From: JAPUME01 sp964605715
GTDB taxonomy: Bacteria; Acidobacteriota; Terriglobia; UBA7540; JAPUME01
DNA length: 58,697 nucleotides
Direction: 5' to 3'
Assembly: GCA_964605715.1 (NCBI GenBank)
Contig: CAZSDV010000005.1
Span: forward strand, 1-58,697
The position numbers and the translations under genes are program-made. Shown here in pieces: positions 52,524 to 58,697 of the stretch. The notes under the pieces are model-generated. The model saw only the letters and a list, made by a program, of their open reading frames with translations, did no database searches and was not told the origin of the DNA. Position 1 is the stretch's first letter, and each line of letters opens with the position of its first letter.

Positions 52524-53978
52524 ATGAGAAAAACAGCCTATTGGGTTCTTTCGTTGGTCTTGGTTGTGGGGACGTTAGCAGCAGGAGGCGTGTCCAAGAC
52601 AATATATTCTCTAATGGAATTGGCAATTTTTTCCGTTTTCTTGCTGCTCTTTCTTCAGCAAACGAGAAAAGGTAGAATTGAGATGCCCTTCCCGCTTGTG
52701 TTGGGTATCTTAATTATGTTGCTGGTGATCCAGATTATTCCCCTTCCTGCTGATCTGGTTCGATGGATCTCACCTCTGCTGTGGGAAAATTTTTCGATGC
52801 AAACGCCAACGGTCGAGAATTTTTGGGTTCCCTTAAGTATTAATCCCCATGCAACTTACCTAGCGCTCTTTAAGATGTTAGCCTATCTAGCAGCTTTCTC
52901 GCTTGGGGGATACCTGTTTGATTCACGTAAGCGGAGAATGGGAATAGTTTTAACTTTGGTGGGCTTGGGATTGCTGCAAACAATCGTAGGTTTTGTTTTT
53001 TATTTGGGTAGCTTTCAGGAAATTTATCCCATTTTGCGTGAGTTTCCCTCTTCAAGCCGGGCCAGGGGCTCATACATTAATCCTAACCATTATGTTGCAG
53101 TCCTCTCAATGAGTGCGCCCTTCCTGTTTGGTTTGGTTTACTATCTTTATCAAAGAAAAAGAGATTATCTCAGTGGAGAAGATCCTCAGAGTTTAAGAGA
53201 TCATAGGTATTTGACATCTGGTCAAATTTTCCTTGCCATGTTCCTTCTGGTTATGGTGTTAGTCGGGGTGGTAATATCTCGATCGAAGATGGGAATATTT
53301 TCGGCTTTATTTTCCTTTCTTCTCATGGTTTTGTTGGTACAGTTAAAGGGTCGCCAGACTAGATTGTTGGTGGGATCTTTTCTTATTCTGGGAGGCGTTT
53401 GTGCGTACCTAGCCTGGATTGGGTTGGGCCCCATTCTTGCTCGCGTCACAACTGTGTTGGATGCTGGTTATTGGGAAAATAATTCAAGAATCTTAATCTG
53501 GAAAGATGAATTAAGGCTTCTCTTAGACTACCCTTGGCTCGGCACAGGACTTGGTACTTTTGGGACTGCATTTCATAAATATCAGACCATAAATGTAACT
53601 ACTTGGTTTGACCAAGCTCACAATGACTATCTACAGTTTGCCGTCGAGCTTGGCATGATTGGCTTTCTCTTCCTCTTTGGGGCGATTTTTTATCTTGTGT
53701 TCAGGATGATCCGCTCATTTTTAACCGATGCAAGTCGATATCGTGCTTCCGTTACCCTTGGCTGTATTGGAGGAGTTTCCGCACTGCTGGTTCATAGTCT
53801 CGCAGACTTTAATTTACAGATTCCTGCCAATGCCATGATGTTTTCTGTAATTCTAGGGATTGGCTATAAGGCTTCTTGTTTGGAACGCAGAACCAGTTCT
53901 CGTGGAAAGCAAGGTGATCCTTCTCTTTCCATTACCAGTGCGAGAAAAAGCGTTTTGGACAAAAGATCAATTCCTTAG
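52524..53978 (+). CDS. O-antigen ligase/polymerase family membrane protein
   Basis: About twelve hydrophobic segments, for example AIFSVFLLLFLQQT, LVLGILIMLLVIQIIPL and FLAMFLLVMVLVGVVIS, mark a Wzy_C-type protein of 484 residues. The O-antigen ligase core has GSYINPNHYVAVLSMSAPFL, a WlgTGLGTF-like stretch (YPWLGTGLGTFGTAFHKYQT), DQAHNDYLQFAVELGMIGFL and a large periplasmic loop. It either polymerises or ligates the chain. It is the second such protein in the cluster, so one may be polymerase and the other ligase. It ends about 60 bases from convergent glmU. Confidence 0.88.
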   Translation: MRKTAYWVLSLVLVVGTLAAGGVSKTIYSLMELAIFSVFLLLFLQQTRKGRIEMPFPLVLGILIMLLVIQIIPLPADLVRWISPLLWENFSMQTPTVENFWVPLSINPHATYLALFKMLAYLAAFSLGGYLFDSRKRRMGIVLTLVGLGLLQTIVGFVFYLGSFQEIYPILREFPSSSRARGSYINPNHYVAVLSMSAPFLFGLVYYLYQRKRDYLSGEDPQSLRDHRYLTSGQIFLAMFLLVMVLVGVVISRSKMGIFSALFSFLLMVLLVQLKGRQTRLLVGSFLILGGVCAYLAWIGLGPILARVTTVLDAGYWENNSRILIWKDELRLLLDYPWLGTGLGTFGTAFHKYQTINVTTWFDQAHNDYLQFAVELGMIGFLFLFGAIFYLVFRMIRSFLTDASRYRASVTLGCIGGVSALLVHSLADFNLQIPANAMMFSVILGIGYKASCLERRTSSRGKQGDPSLSITSARKSVLDKRSIP

Positions 53979-54036
53979 AAAGAGCCGTTGGTCTAGGAGC
54001 TGTGGTTGGAGTAAGGAAATATTCAGGAAGGGAAAG

Positions 54037-55485
54037 TTACCTTGCTTTCTTTTTCATTTTTTCAGGATCGCCTGCCTTACGTTTTTTTTTGGTGTGCTTT
54101 TTAGCCCAACCATCTTTGTTGACCTGATACGCCCGGCCGAGAGCAAGGGATTTTTTCGGTACATCTTCAGTGATTGTCGATCCTGCAGCTACATAGCCAC
54201 CTTTCCCTATACGCACGGGGGCCACCAACATGGTACCGCTTCCGATAAAGCAGTCCTCGTCGATTTGGGTGGGATGCTTCTTTTTTCCATCGTAATTGCA
54301 AGTTACAGTTCCCGCTCCTACATTAACGTTCTTTCCTAGGGTTGCGTCTCCTAGGTAAGTTAAGTGGAGAGCCTTGCTGCCTGAGCCGACACGAGAATTT
54401 TTTACTTCTACGAAATTTCCGATGCGAGCCCGGGCTTCAATCATAGTCCCATTGCGTAGGTGTGCGTAGGGTCCGAGGATGGCATCAGAGCAAATCTCTG
54501 AATCTGTAATATAGCAACCAGGTCGAATTGTTACCCGATTCCCAACCTTTGTATGTTCGAGGGTGGAGTAGGCGCATATTCGGCACTCAGAACCAATATG
54601 AGTTGGCCCGATCAGTCGTACCCCAGGCTCGATGACCGTATCGGTTCCCGCTGTTACCTCTAGATCGATGTAGGTTGTTTCGGGATCCAGTATGGCTACA
54701 CCTTTGCTCATCAGCTGCCTGCTTTTTTGTTTCCAAATCAGTTTTTCTATCTGCGCAAATTCGAGGCGGTTATTCACGCCTCGCATTTGTTCCGAGTCCA
54801 GTGTCATGAAGGCGGAAATCTTGAGCTGTCTACGGCGAAAGACAGCTAGCATTTCGGGAAGCAGATATTCTTTCTGAGGATTATGGTTGTCTAGTTCGTC
54901 AATGTGTGCCAATAGCTCCCTACGGTCGAAACAAAGTATACCTGAACTTACCTCCTTATTTTTCTTCTGGGTTGGAGTACAGACTCTTTCCTCGATGACG
55001 CCAAGGACTACGTTCCCTTGGCGCAGGACACGCCCGTATCCCGTTGGGTTATCAAGCTTCATTGAGAGAACGCTGCTGGCCGCTCGTTTTTCACTATGTG
55101 TTTTGAGAAAAGCTTTTAAGGTTCCAATTTTAATCAGAGGAACATCTCCTACCAGGACCAATAGGTGCTTGCTAGAGCATCGGCTCAACCTCCGTTTTGC
55201 CATTTGCAGGGCGTGACCGGTCCCTAATTGTTCTTTCTGAGTAATGATTTCGAGATCAGGAGCAGAAAATTTCTTTTTCACAGACTCAGCTTGATGTCCG
55301 ACAATCAGAAATATTTTCTCTGGGTGCATCTGCCGGACGGTATCCAGCACGTATTGGCCCAATGGGCGGCCCGCAAGAGGATGGAGTAGCTTGTGAGTTC
55401 GAGATTTGAATCGGGTTCCTTGCCCGGCCGCTAGGATTACTATGGTTACATCCGAATTCGATACCCTGGTCATGTCGTTATCCAT
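54037..55485 (-). CDS. glmU: Bifunctional UDP-GlcNAc pyrophosphorylase / GlcN-1-P acetyltransferase GlmU
   Basis: The N-terminal uridylyltransferase has VTIVILAAGQGTRFKSRTHK, EQLGTGHALQMA and LVGDVPLI. The C-terminal half is a left-handed beta-helix with hexapeptides such as IEPGVRLIGPTHIGSECRIC and NVNVGAGTVTCNYDGKKKHP. The latter holds the catalytic Asn-Tyr region. The tail is Lys-rich (KKHTKKKRKAGDPEKMKKKA). The product UDP-GlcNAc feeds lipid A, peptidoglycan and both dehydratases of the adjacent cluster. It is convergent with the last cluster gene. The start may be the first ATG or the one four codons in. Confidence 0.95.
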   Translation of the reverse strand: MDNDMTRVSNSDVTIVILAAGQGTRFKSRTHKLLHPLAGRPLGQYVLDTVRQMHPEKIFLIVGHQAESVKKKFSAPDLEIITQKEQLGTGHALQMAKRRLSRCSSKHLLVLVGDVPLIKIGTLKAFLKTHSEKRAASSVLSMKLDNPTGYGRVLRQGNVVLGVIEERVCTPTQKKNKEVSSGILCFDRRELLAHIDELDNHNPQKEYLLPEMLAVFRRRQLKISAFMTLDSEQMRGVNNRLEFAQIEKLIWKQKSRQLMSKGVAILDPETTYIDLEVTAGTDTVIEPGVRLIGPTHIGSECRICAYSTLEHTKVGNRVTIRPGCYITDSEICSDAILGPYAHLRNGTMIEARARIGNFVEVKNSRVGSGSKALHLTYLGDATLGKNVNVGAGTVTCNYDGKKKHPTQIDEDCFIGSGTMLVAPVRIGKGGYVAAGSTITEDVPKKSLALGRAYQVNKDGWAKKHTKKKRKAGDPEKMKKKAR

Positions 55486-55581
55486 GCCCTTGTCGATGTT
55501 GGTGTAACTCTTAGCTGGGAGCTTAAGTCCGACTCACTGCTGTCCGTTTGGCATTGAAAGTGGAGTAGAATCATTCGTTGG

Positions 55582-56091
55582 TTAGACTTGTTCACCCAAG
55601 TTGGCAACTAGTTGTAGGAAACGAGAATCAGTTTCGATAGGCTGAAAGTCATCGTCCCTTTTAGCATGAAGACTCCTGGTGGGATTTAGCGTAATAGCTT
55701 CTCCCAGAAGCCCCAATGCTGCTTCTGTATCCCCCAACAAAGAATGGGTTGCCGCGAGGGCGTATTTGATGTGATCCTGTTCTGGGGCCAGTTTATCGGC
55801 TTGGGAAAGATTTTCGAGGGCTAAGTCAAGATTTCTAGCATTCAATTGGATGATGCCGTATTCGTAGTGGTCATCCGCAGTTTTTAGTTCCAGGGACGCC
55901 GGATTCAATTTCTCTTCACAGACTTTTAGGTAGATTCGGGCTCGAGCCGAAACTTCTTTGGCGGGACTGGCTATTGCTTTTTTAAATAATTCCATGGCCT
56001 TGCGTAAGTTCTTTTTTTGGAACTCTCGCAAGGCTGCCTCGTAATTCTTGATGGTTTGCGCAATTTCACTATTCGTATGGCGTTTTTCCAT
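55582..56091 (-). CDS. TPR repeat protein, cytoplasmic
   Basis: The 169-residue protein has no signal peptide or membrane segment. TPR-like units are visible in NYEAALREFQKKNLRKAMEL, ADDHYEYGIIQLNARNLDLA and HIKYALAATHSLLGDTEAAL. It would be an all-helical adaptor. It lies on the same strand as glmU and the TldD/PmbA gene. Its specific partners are unknown. The start has no clear Shine-Dalgarno site. Confidence 0.72.
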   Translation of the reverse strand: MEKRHTNSEIAQTIKNYEAALREFQKKNLRKAMELFKKAIASPAKEVSARARIYLKVCEEKLNPASLELKTADDHYEYGIIQLNARNLDLALENLSQADKLAPEQDHIKYALAATHSLLGDTEAALGLLGEAITLNPTRSLHAKRDDDFQPIETDSRFLQLVANLGEQV

Positions 56092-56205
56092 TAGATAAAA
56101 GGTACCCTGGGCGGTAAATTTCTCCCACTCATGTGTACACTCCCCCTTTCTTAAAAAAGACTAATAAGGGTATATAACAAAGTTTAGTCTACGTAGTCAA
56201 ACAAG

Positions 56206-56226
56206 CTACCCTAAATCTTAGGGTAG
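56206..56226. terminator. Hairpin at the 3' end of the TldD/PmbA gene, possible terminator
   Basis: CTACCCTAA at 56206-56214 and TTAGGGTAG at 56218-56226 form a perfect nine-base stem with a three-base loop. It lies 18 bases after the minus-strand gene ends. On that strand a weak T-containing stretch (CTTGTTTG) follows, so it may end transcription, though the U-tract is poor. Confidence 0.5.
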
Positions 56227-56243
56227 AGATTGTCGAGCCCAGA

Positions 56244-57578
56244 CTAAAATTTCGTGACAGAGGAGAAGTTGAAGTCCCGTACTTTGAGTGCAGGAACTAC
56301 CATTTCGAAGCTTTCTTCTCCAGAGGTGCGCCCCGTCGGGCCAACCATCTCAACTCGATTGAGGACATCAATTAGTCCTTCATTAAATCGAAAATTGCGG
56401 AGACCATGCTGGACCTTCCCATTTTTTACATAGAAGGTCCCATCTCGTGTCATGCCAGTCAAAATTTTTCGATACGGATCAACCTCCCGTATATACCATA
56501 GGCGAGTTATTAGAATGCCACGCTCAGTTGACTGGATCATTTCTTTCAGGCTGGAGCTTCCTCCTTCAAAGACGACGTTAAGAGGCGCTTCACCTTCTTC
56601 GCTTGGCAAAGGGAATCCATGTCCAGTGGGTTCGGTATTCATCCATTGGGCCGTTTTGCGCCCATAGACAAGATTGCTTACCACGCCGTGCTCAACTAAA
56701 GATACCCGTTGGCGGGGTACACCCTCACCGTCAAACGGCGGGCCAGCCTGCAATGGATGGTACGCGTCATCCAGCAATGTAATGTTCTCCCCGAAGATTT
56801 TTTCCCCTACGCGATCTGTAAGACAGCTCCGTTTTTCGTGAACCGAAAGGCCACTGAAATCGAACATGATGAAGCCCAGTATGTCGAGTACGGCTGATGG
56901 CTCAAGGATGACAGTGTATTTGCCGGGTGGAAGTTCCTTGGGATCTTGACTCTCGAGTGTTTTTTTGACAGCGCGTCGTGCCAGTTCTGCAGGTTGAAGA
57001 TCCTCCACGCGGGGGGCGGAATGTTTGGCCCAACCAGAGCTGGTTTTTCCTTCAACAGTTATTGAAAAAGTTGAATTAGTTTCTCGATGAGATAGGGATA
57101 CTCCACGGGAGTTGAAAAGAGAGATGCAGTTAGTTCCAGTGGAGAAGATGCCGGCTGCGGTTAGCTTCTCCTTTTCCACATAGCGGATACAGGTGCGGAC
57201 GGTGTTGGCGCGCTCTCCAGGATCTAGAGAAGAAGTTTTTTTGCAGAAACGAGATGCCGGAAGACAATTTTGAGGCTCAGCCATTGGGATCCAATTGGGG
57301 TTTGGCGGTTGCAGCAGGGCCATCTTAGTTGCTGTTTCGACCGCTTTCCGGAGCGATGCTTCATCCAGTTGGTTTGTAGTCAGCCTGGCCGTACGTTGGT
57401 TGACCACAACCCGTACCGATATAGTAATCCTTTCCTCAGAAACATTTTGGTGAATAACATTGTTGGCAAAGCGAGTTAGTGAGCTATCTATAGATTCGAT
57501 AGTTACCTCAGTCTCCTCAGCTTTGGAATAGTTCAAAATTTTTCTGAAGATATCTGCTGCCTTGTTTCCTTCATGCAT
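56244..57578 (-). CDS. TldD/PmbA family metalloprotease-like protein
   Basis: The N-terminal part includes RFANNVIHQNVSEERITISV and the substrate-binding region. The C-terminal part has GFIMFDFSGLSVHEKRSC, close to the usual zinc site region, then RVSLVEHGVVSNLVYGRKTA, TGHGFPLPSEEGEAPLNVVF and GILITRLWYIREVDP. The usual zinc motif HExxxH of TldD is not obvious here, so it is closer to PmbA-type (TldE-like) members, which lack it. TldD/TldE pairs process peptides such as microcin B17. No TldD partner is visible within the window. Length is 444 residues. Confidence 0.88.
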   Translation of the reverse strand: MHEGNKAADIFRKILNYSKAEETEVTIESIDSSLTRFANNVIHQNVSEERITISVRVVVNQRTARLTTNQLDEASLRKAVETATKMALLQPPNPNWIPMAEPQNCLPASRFCKKTSSLDPGERANTVRTCIRYVEKEKLTAAGIFSTGTNCISLFNSRGVSLSHRETNSTFSITVEGKTSSGWAKHSAPRVEDLQPAELARRAVKKTLESQDPKELPPGKYTVILEPSAVLDILGFIMFDFSGLSVHEKRSCLTDRVGEKIFGENITLLDDAYHPLQAGPPFDGEGVPRQRVSLVEHGVVSNLVYGRKTAQWMNTEPTGHGFPLPSEEGEAPLNVVFEGGSSSLKEMIQSTERGILITRLWYIREVDPYRKILTGMTRDGTFYVKNGKVQHGLRNFRFNEGLIDVLNRVEMVGPTGRTSGEESFEMVVPALKVRDFNFSSVTKF

Positions 57579-57753
57579 AGATTCAAGAAATTCCTTCCTA
57601 CTGGCGATGGAGTAATTCGGAATCGAAGCATTCCAACACAGTTCATTCCGACTGGTAGGTTTAGGATCGGCCAGCGAAGATGATTAGGTCAAGCTCCCAA
57701 TCCTGAAGAAGCAAGAATTCACCCTACGAGTAAAGTCAAATAAAAGCCCCCCT

Positions 57754-58149
57754 TCATACAGGAAGCGCCATAAACTGCTTTTTTGTTACCTCTTCCATCC
57801 ATGTGGTTGTCACATCGATATTAACTGCAATATGGGTCATGTGTGATCCAGGGCTAGCCCCGTGCCAATGTTTTTCGTCAGGAGAAACGCTTATAAGGTC
57901 TCCTGGGCCAGCCTGTTGTATTTCTTCGCCTGATTTCTGTAGCAAGCAGCGACCCTCAACAATATAGAGAAGCTGAACGCCGCTGTGAGAGTGCCAATTT
58001 GTTCGAGCTTCTGGTTCAAACTCGACTCGAAAAACCTTAATAACAGGTTTTTGGTAGGTGGTAGAGATCCTCTTAACCCTACCCTTTCCTCTGAAATGGG
58101 AGGGGTCAATGGGCTCCCATTTCAGGCCTGAATTCCGGAATGCTTTCAT
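57754..58149 (-). CDS. Cupin-domain protein
   Basis: This 131-residue single-domain cupin has RTNWHSHSGVQLLYIVEGR as its first metal motif (His53, His55, Gln59) and DLISVSPDEKHWHGASPGS as its second (His near 97). The acid of the first motif is replaced by Gln, a common variation. Such proteins may act as quercetinase-like, isomerase or sensor proteins. No specific role can be given. It is a separate gene upstream of the TldD/PmbA gene on the same strand. Confidence 0.85.
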   Translation of the reverse strand: MKAFRNSGLKWEPIDPSHFRGKGRVKRISTTYQKPVIKVFRVEFEPEARTNWHSHSGVQLLYIVEGRCLLQKSGEEIQQAGPGDLISVSPDEKHWHGASPGSHMTHIAVNIDVTTTWMEEVTKKQFMALPV

Positions 58150-58450
58150 TTTAATTCTCCACTTGCTCCGTCGTGATACTTTTGTGTTGACCTCAGGCTC
58201 TTGCTACGAGGTGCTGCGACCTTTCTTGGCTATTTTAATAAGAATGAGACTTTTTTGACGTTTGCACCCCACTGGATTATGGACTACCGTTTAGTTCTCT
58301 CAGGGGAGATTTAGTGTTCTGGAGAGACGTAAACAGGGTTTTCAGGCGGCGGTAGACGACCATCAGGAAGCCAAAAAGGATAACCAGTAGAATCAGTATT
58401 CCATTTAATGCTCACGGAAAGCTGGTTGTTCAGTTTTAGCCTTCAGACGT
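58150..58450 (-). other. Intergenic region between the cupin gene and the E2 gene end
   Basis: Most of this stretch is non-coding. On the minus strand, 58300-58430 holds a hydrophobic open frame (LNGILILLVILFGFLMVVY) followed by a basic part. It lacks a normal start codon ahead of the hydrophobic stretch and is preceded by a stop. I do not call it a gene, but it could be a small membrane protein broken at its start. Confidence 0.35.
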
Positions 58451-58697
58451 TTAAATGATAGGCTCCTTCCAGTTTTCTAAGGCCTGTTTCAGTTGGGCCA
58501 TGAACTGGTCCGCGGGCGCTCCATCCACAATTCGGTGATCAAAGGAAAGAGCCAGATATGCCATGGTGCGAATGGTAATTGCCCCTTCTCGGACTACCGG
58601 ACGTTCTTCGATGGTACCGACACCAAGGATACCAACTTGGGGTTGGTTTATGACTGGAGTTCCAAATAGGCCACCGAATATCCCTGGATTTGTAAAT
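58451..58697 (-). CDS. 2-oxoacid dehydrogenase E2 acyltransferase, C-terminal end only
   Basis: The last 81 residues of a dihydrolipoyllysine-type acyltransferase lie at the window edge. They run from FTNPGIFGGLFGTPVINQPQ through QVGILGVGTIEERPV to the catalytic motif SFDHRIVDGAPADQF. The His and Asp of that motif are the active-site pair of the E2 family. The gene ends at the TAA read from 58453. The lipoyl and binding domains lie outside the window, so pyruvate, 2-oxoglutarate or branched-chain type cannot be decided. Confidence 0.93.
   Translation of the reverse strand, partial: FTNPGIFGGLFGTPVINQPQVGILGVGTIEERPVVREGAITIRTMAYLALSFDHRIVDGAPADQFMAQLKQALENWKEPII

Noticed and set aside
53860..54339. 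159-codon plus-strand frame across the end of the ligase gene and the glmU 3' end
   Set aside because: It overlaps conserved residues of both real genes and has Cys/Phe-rich, non-protein-like composition.

Overview
The window looks like a piece of a scaffolded genome from an uncultured, Gram-negative (diderm) bacterium. Evidence for an outer membrane includes an LpxL-type lipid A acyltransferase, a Wza-type polysaccharide export protein, a DUF481-type beta-barrel protein and several secreted TPR proteins. Base composition is roughly balanced. No ribosomal RNA, tRNA, phage, CRISPR array or transposase was recognised. The phylum cannot be read from the sequence with confidence. A run of Ns at 40230-40239 and a one-base frameshift in uvrA indicate draft-quality assembly.

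Region 1 (1-26708) is mostly housekeeping. On the minus strand there is a truncated Tat-exported LamG/dimethylformamidase-like protein and a TPR protein. On the plus strand follow uvrC, two small envelope-stress-like membrane proteins and a TIGR04282 glycosyltransferase. A long minus-strand block then holds mnmA and a cysteine desulfurase (together the sulfur relay for tRNA 2-thiouridine), a SprT-like metalloprotease, an unknown secreted protein, a TPR protein, the frameshifted uvrA, a zinc-ribbon protein, a Spy-like protein, a DsbA-like protein and an amidohydrolase. A D-psicose 3-epimerase-like gene diverges from the amidohydrolase. Further minus genes are a DUF481 protein, RidA and the LpxL-like acyltransferase. 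Three plus genes (metallo-beta-lactamase fold, alkaline-phosphatase superfamily, PHP) end at a clear bidirectional terminator facing a FecR-like repeat protein.

Region 2 (27098-53978) is a large exopolysaccharide or O-antigen type cluster, almost all on the plus strand. It starts at a strong promoter and runs: possible tiny lipoprotein, Wza-like exporter, Wzc-like tyrosine autokinase, then an apparent sugar cassette (CapE/FnlA-type UDP-GlcNAc dehydratase, C-methyltransferase, RmlD-like reductase, PIG-L deacetylase, formyltransferase), a Wzx-type flippase, a minus-strand 2OG oxygenase, a glycosyltransferase, a polymerase/ligase-like membrane protein broken by the assembly gap, a methyltransferase, a kinase-like protein, a second glycosyltransferase, a thymidylate-kinase-like protein, a nucleotidyltransferase, a PglC-like initiating phosphoglycosyltransferase, a split transketolase, a DegT aminotransferase, a methyltransferase, a WbpM/PglF-type dehydratase and a second O-antigen ligase/polymerase-like protein. 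The gene set suggests export of a polysaccharide built from unusual amino sugars.

Region 3 (54037-58697, minus strand) holds glmU (the UDP-GlcNAc source for both dehydratases), a TPR protein, a TldD/PmbA family protein, a cupin protein and the C-terminal end of a 2-oxoacid dehydrogenase E2 gene cut by the window edge.

The most promising material for novelty is the sugar chemistry: the dehydratase-methyltransferase-reductase-deacetylase-formyltransferase cassette (30982-35543), the split transketolase with aminotransferase (46825-49796), and the coupled kinase-like/nucleotidyltransferase genes next to the initiating transferase (42207-46771).
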